Both the position numbers and the translations under genes were made by a program. Shown piece by piece: positions 1-7,100 of a DNA stretch of 7,380 nucleotides. The DNA is from Bacteroidota bacterium. Lineage in GTDB: Bacteria; Bacteroidota; Ignavibacteria; Ignavibacteriales; Ignavibacteriaceae. Each line of letters starts with the position of its first letter. Within the stretch, counting starts at the first letter, position 1. The stretch lies in NCBI GenBank assembly GCA_021778375.1, contig JAJYCM010000133.1:1-7380 (forward strand). The letters are read 5' to 3'. The notes under the pieces were generated by a model that saw only the letters and a program-made list of their open reading frames with translations, ran no database searches and was not told the DNA's origin.

Positions 1-1197
1 AACGAAATAAAAGAAGGCGCTGACCGTCAAGGTGAATACTATGTCTTAATTGCCGGAATGATTCTCGGCATGTTCTTTATGGTTTCTTCTGCAGATTTAA
101 TTTTGATTTATGTTTCAGTTGAGCTATTGTCACTTTCCTCTTACATTTTGGCAGGGTTTACCAAGCAGGCAATAAGAAATAGCGAAGCATCACTGAAGTA
201 CGTAATTTATGGTGGTATCTCTTCCGGGATAATGCTTTTCGGAATTTCAATCCTTTACGGATTAACCGGCAGTACAAATCTTTATGAAATAAATTCTCTT
301 GTTCAAGCCTCTCAAGTACACGGATTTACTTTCGTTCTAGCTGGCTTTTTGATTTTTGTTGGGATTGGTTTTAAGATTTCCGCAGCGCCATTTCATTTCT
401 GGACCCCTGATGTCTACGAGGGCGCACCGATTCCTATTACTGCATATCTATCAATTGCAAGCAAAGCAGCAGGTTTTGCTCTACTAATTAGGTTTATCAA
501 AATTACATTTATTCAGTCTATCGATCCAAACGGATTCTGGCATCTGTTAAATATTATTGATTGGAAGACATTTATTATAATAATTTCAATCTTAACAATG
601 ACTCTTGGTAACTTTGCCGCTATTTGGCAAAACAACATGAAGCGTCTTTTAGCTTACTCAAGCATTGCTCATGCAGGATATTTACTGCTTGGGTTAGCCG
701 TTCTTTCTAATGAGGGAATTGCCGCGATCTTAATTTACTTTGTAATTTATGGATTTATGAACCTTGGTGCATTCCTGGTTGTAATGCTTATTTCAAACAA
801 GCTTGGCAGCGAAGAGATTGACGATTATGACGGACTCGGTTCTAAAGCTCCCTTCTTAAGCGTTTCTCTTGCTATCTTTTTAGTTTCTTTAACAGGATTG
901 CCACCGACAGCAGGTTTTATTGGCAAATTATACATATTTCTTGCTCTTGTAGATGCGAAGATGATTGTTGTTGCCGTTATAGCTTTGCTTAATACAGTTG
1001 TTTCCCTCTATTACTATGTCAGAGTATTGAAACATATGTTCTTATCGGATTCGAAAAAAGAAACTCCTGCCTTTACTACTTCAATTGCTTCAATAGTTTT
1101 TTTAGTTATAATGCTTACGCCAGTTTTAATTTTCGGAATTTACTTCACCCCTCTTGTAGATTTTGCTAAAAGTTCAATTGCCTTGATGGGATTTTGA
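1..1197 (+). CDS. nuoN: NADH-quinone oxidoreductase subunit N (complex I, NuoN), 5'-truncated by the window edge
   Basis: This is one of the three large antiporter-like subunits of the proton-pumping membrane arm of respiratory complex I, which passes electrons from NADH (or another donor) to quinone. The reading frame is open from base 1 to the TGA at 1195-1197 (398 codons visible), so the start lies outside; family members are usually about 480-500 residues, leaving roughly 80-100 missing. An internal ATG at 58 is not the real start, because conserved sequence precedes it. Family marks, numbered from the visible residue 1: the ELLSLSSYILAGF helix with the conserved Glu at 41, a conserved-type Lys at 66 (SLKYV), the FKISAAPFHFWTPDVYEGAP signature with Lys at about 125, MKRLLAYSSIAHAGY at 213-227, and GLPPTAGFIGK near 280-290. 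The whole protein is successive hydrophobic helices. A terminator follows at once, suggesting that nuoN is last in its operon, as is common. Related subunits (NuoL/M, Mrp antiporters) share parts of this fold, but the motif set and C-terminus fit NuoN best. Confidence 0.95.
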   Translation, partial: NEIKEGADRQGEYYVLIAGMILGMFFMVSSADLILIYVSVELLSLSSYILAGFTKQAIRNSEASLKYVIYGGISSGIMLFGISILYGLTGSTNLYEINSLVQASQVHGFTFVLAGFLIFVGIGFKISAAPFHFWTPDVYEGAPIPITAYLSIASKAAGFALLIRFIKITFIQSIDPNGFWHLLNIIDWKTFIIIISILTMTLGNFAAIWQNNMKRLLAYSSIAHAGYLLLGLAVLSNEGIAAILIYFVIYGFMNLGAFLVVMLISNKLGSEEIDDYDGLGSKAPFLSVSLAIFLVSLTGLPPTAGFIGKLYIFLALVDAKMIVVAVIALLNTVVSLYYYVRVLKHMFLSDSKKETPAFTTSIASIVFLVIMLTPVLIFGIYFTPLVDFAKSSIALMGF

Positions 1198-1222
1198 CAG
1201 AAACATTAGAAAAAATGTGACT

Positions 1223-1264
1223 AAAAAAACCTCAAGGTTTTCCTTCTTAACCTCGAGGTTTTTC
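1223..1264 (+). terminator. Intrinsic terminator after nuoN
   Basis: Arms 1225-1239 and 1249-1263 pair over 15 bp with one A-C mismatch (1234/1254), around a 9-nt pyrimidine loop. The structure ends in a run of five T on the 3' side and has seven A on the 5' side. It starts 26 bp after the nuoN stop. The A-run/T-run symmetry could let it work on either strand, but no minus-strand gene is seen to end here. The right arm contains a perfect 12-bp palindrome (1249-1260) and the left arm a near copy, so each arm could also fold on itself. Confidence 0.85.
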
Positions 1265-1350
1265 TTGCTAAGGGGATGTTTCTGCATTGAATAATCGAAA
1301 TTAAATCTTTAGTTTTTCCATAACAATTTTGAAGAATAAAAGAAACGACG

Positions 1351-1704
1351 ATGAAAAATATTTTCGTTTTTATAATAGCGACAATTTTTATGTCCTCAGT
1401 ACTTCTTATAGCGCAGAATAAAGGAACTACTGCAAAAATTGACTCAACCACCGGGGGTATGGCTGTAAAGCTTCAACAAAAAATCTTACTCACCGATCAA
1501 CAGACAAAAAATATTAAAGAAGCAATTATCCAGTGGTTAAGCGATAAAAATGACATAGGGACCGCATCTATTCAAACTAAAATAGAAGGCTTTCTGGGTA
1601 ACCGGGAAAAAGCTAAATACAGCATTATCCAAAAAGGATGGTGGAGCGAATTGGTTAAAGCCTTAGATTCTCTTTCAGCAAACAAAAAATTAAATGGCCA
1701 ATAA
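1351..1704 (+). CDS. Small secreted protein of unknown function (117 aa)
   Basis: I do not recognise this protein with confidence. Residues 1-21 form a typical Sec signal peptide: Lys2, an uninterrupted hydrophobic stretch at 4-20, and a likely cut near Ala21-Gln22. There is no lipobox Cys, so a soluble periplasmic or exported product is expected, with a mature length of about 95 residues. The mature part is polar and probably helical. It has LLTDQQTKNIKEAIIQWL at 46-63 and a second element IEGFLGNREKAKY at 78-90, then a Trp-Trp pair at 97-98. The LTxxQ start of the first helix and the LxNRxKAKY stretch loosely recall the paired LTxxQ elements of Spy/CpxP-type periplasmic proteins; this is an inference from pattern only. 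The gene stands alone: the nuoN terminator lies upstream and the neighbour downstream converges on it. The ATG at 1351 is supported by the signal peptide that directly follows it. The region before it (AAAGAAACGACG) has only a poor ribosome-binding site. The next Met (14) would destroy the signal. Confidence 0.72.
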   Translation: MKNIFVFIIATIFMSSVLLIAQNKGTTAKIDSTTGGMAVKLQQKILLTDQQTKNIKEAIIQWLSDKNDIGTASIQTKIEGFLGNREKAKYSIIQKGWWSELVKALDSLSANKKLNGQ

Positions 1705-1731
1705 GGAAATAAATTGTCAAAATTTTCCTTA
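1702..1731. terminator. Weak hairpin between convergent genes, possible terminator
   Basis: An 8-bp A/T-rich stem (1702-1709 with 1724-1731, TAAGGAAA/TTTCCTTA) closes a 14-nt loop in the 52-bp gap between the convergent small gene and the kinase gene. It overlaps the stop codon of the small gene. No clean T-run follows on either strand; on the minus strand a T-rich stretch comes about 15 nt later. The position suits a shared terminator, but the structure is weak. Confidence 0.3.
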
Positions 1732-1756
1732 ACCTTGTCGGCTTTTCTTGTCAATA

Positions 1757-3550
1757 TTAAACTGAAAATAAAATCTTAAATTCAGTCTGCTCCCCAGTGT
1801 TAAGTATTATTTCTCCCCCAAGCTGTTCCGTTATGGTAGTAACAAGTTTTAAACCTAACGAATCGCTTTTGCGAAAATCCATTCCTTCTGGAAACCCAAC
1901 ACCATTATCTCTAAATATCAGAGTATGTTTCTTCCCTTCCGAATGAAGACTTATAAAAACTTCTCCGTTTTTGCCTTCCGGAAAGGCGTGTTTTAAGGAG
2001 TTTGAGATGAGTTCGTTGATTATTAAGCCGCACAATATTGCAGTATCGATCTCTAAAAATATCCCCTTAAAATCCGTCTTAAGAGAAATTTTTCTTGAAT
2101 CTATGTTGTAAGAATTAAATAAATCTTTTGTCAATGAATTGATATATTCAGAAAATTCAATCCTATTTAGATCTTTTGATTGGTATAATTTTTCATGAAT
2201 TAGCGCCATTGAGCGAATGCGGTTTTGACTTTCGCGAAATATTTCGAGCGATTTCTTATCTTCAATGTAACCTGACTGCAAATTCAAAAGACTTGAGATT
2301 ACCTGCAAATTATTTTTGACCCGATGATGAATTTCCCGAAGCAAAACTAATTTTTCTTGTAGCGTAGCATTAATTTTTTCTTGAGCCTTTTTTCTTTCAC
2401 TAATTTCATTTCTTAAATCTTCATTTACATTTGTTAATGCAGCAGTTCTTTCGATTACTCGTTTCTCAAGTTCCTCCTTAGCTCTTTCTAAATCCTCAAG
2501 AGCAAATTTCCTCTGAGTGCTATCTCTGATTATTGCAATTCCTCCTACAATATTTTTCTTCAGATCAAAGATTGGCGAATAGTATGCTTCAAAATATCCT
2601 TCCCTATCATTTTCCGGGACATAAAACCACCTGTCTTTTGCAATACTTGAATGACCTTTTAATGTTTCGTAAAAATATTTGTCTTCTCCGATTTCACTAA
2701 GAAAAGGTAAAACATCAAAGGCAAGTCTACCAATTGCTTGCGATTTATTTATCCCAGTCATAGACTCCATCCCTGGATTCCATAAGGTGTAATTGCAATT
2801 TTTATCGAATGCAAAAATACCGTCGATGCTGCTGTTTAATAATCTTTCAGAAAATTCCATTTCCAGCCTAATATCATGCTCAACTTTTTTACGATAATTT
2901 ATTTCCCTATTAAGTAAATAAAAAACAGTAAGAAAAATTATACAGCTAACAAGTGTCCCTATAATAATTGTATAAAAAGTATTTTTTACATTACTGACTA
3001 ATAGTTGATCCTTCTTTTGAAGCTGATTATATTCATCCGCATGGATGACGGACATTAGTTCCGAAATTCGATTCAATGATTTTCTACTAACCCATTGCTT
3101 TAACAAAGTAATAGCCTCTAGATACTTACCTTGTGCACGGAAATTTATTTCGGATTCAAAACTTTGGAATTTTATAGCAATCAAAGAATCCAATTCATTT
3201 ATTCTATTAAGCTGAAGCCCATTATCCTTAAATAAAATCCTTAAATTATTTAAGTCGACAGTTACATTTTTTTCACCTTTGAAAAATGAATTTATATAAT
3301 TTGAATCACCGGTAATGATATAATTCCGCTGATATTCTTCTACTCCAATAATTTGAGTATGCAAATCTTCTATAAAAGTAAGAATGTAGTAAGAATTGGA
3401 TCGCCATTCAGCAGTTTGATAGACTATTTTAATATTTCTATATGAAGCTACTCCAATACCGACTATCAAAATTAATATGAAGACGAAAACGACTTTTAGA
3501 CTTTTAATCTCTTTTAAAAATTCCATCTGATTGAAATACCTATAATTCAT
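1757..3550 (-). CDS. Membrane sensor histidine kinase, CHASE3-PAS-HisKA_2-HATPase (597 aa), orphan
   Basis: This is an inner-membrane two-component kinase that should autophosphorylate on His and pass the phosphate to an unlinked response regulator. In order: TM1 at about 19-36; an extracytoplasmic all-helical region at 40-188 with the CHASE3-like mark EEYQRNYIITGDSNYI (71-86); TM2 at about 192-213; a PAS domain at about 232-348 (SSIDGIFAFD...LWNPGMESMTG, ending IRDSTQRK); a coiled coil at 350-400; the HisKA_2 dimerisation box REIHHRVKNNLQVISSLLNL (405-424); and an HATPase_c domain to the end. By alignment with HisKA_2/HWE kinases, His409 (just before Arg) is the likely phosphoacceptor. ATP-site marks are present: the N box with Asn512, Asn517 and His521, the G1 box D548-N-G-V-G552, and the G2-like S564-L-G-L-K. 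It appears intact. No receiver domain is fused and no regulator or output gene is adjacent. The CHASE3 ligand is unknown. The ATG at 3550 lacks a clear Shine-Dalgarno; Met9 (ATG at 3526) is an alternative start that also leaves TM1 whole. Confidence 0.93.
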   Translation of the reverse strand: MNYRYFNQMEFLKEIKSLKVVFVFILILIVGIGVASYRNIKIVYQTAEWRSNSYYILTFIEDLHTQIIGVEEYQRNYIITGDSNYINSFFKGEKNVTVDLNNLRILFKDNGLQLNRINELDSLIAIKFQSFESEINFRAQGKYLEAITLLKQWVSRKSLNRISELMSVIHADEYNQLQKKDQLLVSNVKNTFYTIIIGTLVSCIIFLTVFYLLNREINYRKKVEHDIRLEMEFSERLLNSSIDGIFAFDKNCNYTLWNPGMESMTGINKSQAIGRLAFDVLPFLSEIGEDKYFYETLKGHSSIAKDRWFYVPENDREGYFEAYYSPIFDLKKNIVGGIAIIRDSTQRKFALEDLERAKEELEKRVIERTAALTNVNEDLRNEISERKKAQEKINATLQEKLVLLREIHHRVKNNLQVISSLLNLQSGYIEDKKSLEIFRESQNRIRSMALIHEKLYQSKDLNRIEFSEYINSLTKDLFNSYNIDSRKISLKTDFKGIFLEIDTAILCGLIINELISNSLKHAFPEGKNGEVFISLHSEGKKHTLIFRDNGVGFPEGMDFRKSDSLGLKLVTTITEQLGGEIILNTGEQTEFKILFSV

Positions 3551-3617
3551 TTAAGTAAGGATAAATTTACAATTTTATTTATTAATTCGCTTTACACAAA
3601 ACGGCAATCCGGGAAAA

Positions 3618-3682
3618 TGGAATAATGGGGAAAAACAGTTCAATTCCATTATTCTCCAGTATTCCATTACTCCAAAATTCCA
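3618..3682. repeat. Degenerate 8-bp TGGAATnn repeat patch in both orientations
   Basis: Read on the minus strand from 3682 to 3641 there are five consecutive units: TGGAATTT, TGGAGTAA, TGGAATAC, TGGAGAATAA (10 nt) and TGGAATTG. Two more units lie on the plus strand at 3618-3633 (TGGAATAA, TGGGGAAA). Because the two sets face each other, GAATAATGG (3620-3628) can pair with CCATTATTC (3646-3654), a 9-bp stem extendable by G-T pairs. The patch is non-coding in all frames that I checked and differs in composition from the A+T-rich DNA around it. Confidence 0.7.
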
Positions 3683-3697
3683 ACCTGCCGGCAGGTT
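3682..3697. repeat. Perfect 16-bp palindrome AACCTGCCGGCAGGTT
   Basis: The sequence equals its own reverse complement over 16 bp and is followed by two further T (TTTT at 3696-3699). As RNA it can fold to a 6-bp stem with a CCGG loop. Its G+C-rich core stands out in A+T-rich DNA and it abuts the TGGAATnn patch. It lies 27 bp past the stop of the possible minus-strand ORF (3724-3903), so it might act as a weak terminator, or be a dispersed palindromic repeat or a protein-binding site. The sequence alone does not decide. Confidence 0.6.
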
Positions 3698-3723
3698 TTC
3701 CAAGAATTGTACAACTTTATTTA

Positions 3724-3903
3724 TCAATATTTTTTTCTATAACTTATTAGAGAATATACCTTTAAAAGTACCCCGGTAAATTTCTTTAAATAATAATATA
3801 AATTTTGTTGCCTGGATAATTTATTTTTAATAATTTCACAGCGGCTTAAGAAATAATTTTGCATATCACTATCGGGAAATAGTTTATTTTTTAAGGCTCT
3901 CAT
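3724..3903 (-). CDS. Possible small ORF, 59 aa, basic and Tyr/Lys/Leu-rich; unknown
   Basis: On the minus strand an ATG at 3903-3901 opens 59 codons ending in TGA at 3726-3724, followed at once by an in-frame TAA. The product begins MRALKNKLFPDSDMQNYF and ends VYSLISYRKKY. It has no signal peptide, lacks low-complexity runs, and alternates hydrophobic and basic residues as an amphipathic helix would. ACGAGG sits upstream, with 10 nt between GAGG and the ATG: a usable but loose Shine-Dalgarno. No in-frame start exists further upstream because a TAA occurs at 3939-3937. It would be transcribed in the same direction as the kinase, about 170 bp ahead of it. I do not recognise it; it could be a real small protein, the remnant of a decayed gene, or a chance frame in A+T-rich DNA. 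Confidence 0.33.
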   Translation of the reverse strand: MRALKNKLFPDSDMQNYFLSRCEIIKNKLSRQQNLYYYLKKFTGVLLKVYSLISYRKKY

Positions 3904-4009
3904 TGGTATTAAACCTCGTTCTAAATTGTTTAATTTTTATATTATAAAACAAAAATTTTATCATAATTTTTGATTCAAATTAAGAAATTGTTATCAAATC
4001 AATTAAATG

Positions 4010-4040
4010 TTGAAATTTACAATTTACACCTCTAAGTTTA
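4010..4040 (+). promoter_or_regulatory. Candidate promoter of the receptor gene
   Basis: TTGAAA at 4010-4015 is followed, 20 nt after its TTG, by TAAGTTTA at 4033-4040. This fits the Bacteroidota sigma-A pattern (TTG, about 19-21 nt, TAnnTTTG) except for the last base. Read as a sigma-70 promoter, the -35 is good (5 of 6), the 17-nt spacing is ideal and the -10 is poor. It would give a 5' leader of about 65-70 nt. Such matches arise easily in A+T-rich DNA. Confidence 0.33.
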
Positions 4041-4102
4041 CGAAAAAGATTAAGGGATTTTACTTTCCATTAAATCATAGTTCATTTATTTCAAAAACAT
4101 AT

Positions 4103-4108
4103 AAGGAG
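4103..4108 (+). promoter_or_regulatory. Strong ribosome-binding site AAGGAG of the receptor gene
   Basis: AAGGAG ends 5 nt before the ATG at 4114 and fixes that start. It is the only strong Shine-Dalgarno in the window; the kinase and the small secreted protein have poor ones, which suggests higher translation of the receptor. Confidence 0.85.
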
Positions 4109-4113
4109 AAAAT

Positions 4114-7100
4114 ATGAAGTTCTTTACTACAAAATTTCCCTTCCTTCTTATGGCTGCACTCTTGCTGCTAATTGCACAGAATAATTTTGCGCAAGGAGTA
4201 ACAACAGCGGCTATTAGCGGAACGGTTGTAGATCAAAGCGGCTCACCATTACCATCAGCCAACATTATGGCTATACATATACCAACCGGAACACAATACG
4301 GTACTACCTCAAGATTAAACGGAAAATTTAATATCCTCGGATTGAAGGTGGGCGGCCCTTACAAAATAACCGTTTCTTACGTTGGATATAAATCAGAAAC
4401 AAGAAATAACGTCTATCTTGAATTAGGTGAAAACTTAACTCTTGATTTCACCATGTCAACTTCGGAAGTGAAACTTTCAGCAGTCGAAGTAACTGCCCAA
4501 AAAAACCCAATCATTAGTAATGATAGGACAGGTTCTTTTCAAAACGTGTCTGCAAAACAAATTCAAGAGGTTCCGACTATAAGCCGTTCTTTCCAGAGTT
4601 TTGCAAAGCTTTCTCCTTTATTCAGCGGCACAAATATGCAAGCTGCAGGAAGAAACAATCGTTATAATAATATCCAAATTGACGGTACTCAATACAACGA
4701 TCTTTTTGGTTTAGGCTCTTCTGGTACGCCTGGTGGTCAAACAGGTACTAATGCTATAAGCTTAGACGCTATACAATCATTTCAGGTTGTAGTTGCCCCT
4801 TATGATGTTAGATACGGCGGATTTACTGGCGGCGGCATAAATGCTATCACCCGAAGCGGTACCAACCAATTTGCGGGATCAGTATATGGTTATGGAAGAA
4901 ATCAAAGCTTAGTAGGTTTAAGCCCCGATACTCTTAAAACTAAGCTTGCAAATTTTAGCGAATATACATATGGATTCCGTTTAGGCGGACCAATTATGAA
5001 AGATAAACTGTTCTTCTTTACAAATCTTGAACTAACGCAGCATACAACTCCTCTATCAAATACTGCTTTGGGACCTCAAGGAAATGCTAACAACCAGGCT
5101 AATGCCGATACCTTGGCAACTCTTCTTGCTGGTAAAGGATATAATCCAGGTAGCTATTCAACTTTTGATGCTAATCAACCAAGCACAAAATTCTTCTTGC
5201 GTTTTGACTATAACATAGACGAGAATAATAAGTTAACTCTTCGTAATAATTATGTTCATTCATACATCGACAATTTAGGTAACAGAAGCGCTACTTATTC
5301 AATGAGTTTTGATAGCTACCTTTACCGCATTACTAATAATACAAACTCTACTGTTCTTCAATTGAACAGTAATTTCGGAAATCAGATATCGAATGAATTG
5401 ATTTTAGGGTATACTTCTATTAGTGATAAACGCGGACCGACAGGCTCAGGTCTTCCAGAAATCAATGTCGTTTTACCTGGCGGATTTACGATTTACGCAG
5501 GCACTGATCGTTATTCATCTGCCAATAGCTTAGACCAAAATATATTTGAGTTCACGGACAACTTCACATATATAACAGGTAATAATCTTCTAACTTTCGG
5601 AACGCATAATGAGTTTTTCTCATTCAAAAACTTATTCATCCGTTCTTATTGGGGTTATTATCAATACAAAGTTAATTATGTATCACAACTAAATTTCGAT
5701 AGACCAAGCTTTTATCAAAGAGTTTTGTCAAGAACAAGTGATCCTGCTCCTGCAGCTCAATTTAATGTAAATCAACTTGGATTTTACGCTCAGGATGAAT
5801 ATTCAGCTATTCCAAATGTAAAGATTACTTTAGGAATAAGAGTCGATATTCCCTTCTTCCCAACAAAACCTTCTTATAATGATTCAGTTAGTTATTACTT
5901 CCCTGGATATAGTACAGCTAATATACCAAACGGAAATATTTTATGGTCACCCCGACTTGGATTTAACTGGGACGTTAATGGCGAACATACAACTCAAGTA
6001 AGAGGCGGAGTAGGTATTTTCACAGGTCGTGTTCCTTATGTTTGGATGTCTAACAACTATGGAAATACGGGAGTAATGTTAGCGGAAGTTGACGGCGGTG
6101 CAGGTACTCCATTTTCTCCCGATCCAAATAACCAACCTGGTGTTGGCGCTCCCGGAACCGGCGCTCCTAAATTTCAATCAGAAATTGATCTCGTTGATCC
6201 GAATTTAAAGATGCCTCAATTGCTTCGTTTTGATGCCGCAGTTGACCATCAACTTCCTTATGGCATTACCGGAACTATTGAAGCTCTATATTCGCAAAAC
6301 CTAAATGATATGTTGTACAAAGAAATTAACCTTAAGCCTGTTATCGGTACCTTGCCTGATGGTAGACCATTATATGGTGGAATAAATAAGGGTAATAACA
6401 ATTTCTTTGGGATGTACTATCTAACTAATACAAGCAAAGGTTCTTCTTATAATTTTACTGCTCAACTTCAAAGAAGTGTACCTTTCGGTCTTTCCGGAAA
6501 CGTAGCATATACTTTTGGAAGATCATTTGATCAAAACGGTGTTTTATCATCTCAAGCTCAATCACAAATGAGATATAATCCTATTATTGACGATCCAAAT
6601 AATCCTTCTGTTACTACATCCGACTTTGAGATAAGAAATAGAGTCTTTGCATCTCTTACTTATACTCAAGACTTCTTTGGTGATGCTCCTACCAGCATTT
6701 CATTATATTATAACGGTCAATCCGGTTTGCCAATTTCATATACTGTTACAGGCGATCTAAATGGTGATGGTTTTGACGGAAACGACCTTTTTTATATTCC
6801 CACAGACAATTCTCAAATTGAATTAGGAACAGTTAAAAACGGCGTATATTCTGCCGCTAATGCGAGCACTTATGCTTCGTTTAATAATTTTATAAATAAC
6901 AATGCATACCTTTCATCTCACCGCGGTTCTATTGCTGCGAGAAATGCTTCTACTTATCCATGGAGAAATGAATTGGATTTAAGAATCGTTCAGACAATAC
7001 CTGCATTTAGTAACGGACATCTCTTCCAAGTTTCTTTGGATGTATTGAATGTTCTTAACCTAATTAACAGTGATTGGGGTTGGGATGTTAGCGGCGGTTA

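Larger units (their letters stand above)
3551..4113. other. 563-bp spacer between divergent kinase and receptor genes
   Basis: This very A+T-rich region separates two divergently transcribed genes and must hold the promoters of both. From left to right: about 60 bp of featureless kinase leader; a G+C-richer patch at 3601-3700 with degenerate 8-bp repeats and a perfect palindrome; a possible minus-strand small ORF (3724-3903); then about 200 bp leading to the receptor gene, with a candidate promoter and a good ribosome-binding site. I see no tRNA, riboswitch or insertion-sequence end here. I could not pick a convincing promoter for the kinase gene. Confidence 0.8.

Noticed and set aside
58..60. 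ATG at 58 as the start of nuoN
   Set aside because: The frame is open to base 1 and the residues before it (for example EYYVLIAGM) continue the family's helix, so the gene simply enters from outside the window.
1287..1345. Bacteroidota-type promoter before the small secreted gene
   Set aside because: A TTG at 1287 and A+T-rich DNA are present, but no TAnnTTTG-like element falls at the right spacing without several mismatches.
1221..1451. Minus-strand open frame of 76 codons
   Set aside because: It runs antisense through the nuoN terminator and the start of the small secreted gene; the encoded sequence is Arg/Lys/Ser-rich without family features, while the plus-strand frame has a clear signal peptide.
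1572..1754. Minus-strand open frame of 60 codons
   Set aside because: It lies antisense within the 3' half of the small secreted gene and across its hairpin; no ribosome-binding site or recognisable features.
3618..3697. Insertion-sequence end or attachment site
   Set aside because: No transposase or integrase, no matching second inverted end elsewhere in the window, and no target-site duplication that I could find.
3618..3699. CRISPR array
   Set aside because: The repeated units are only 8-10 bp, degenerate and back to back without spacers, and no cas gene is present.
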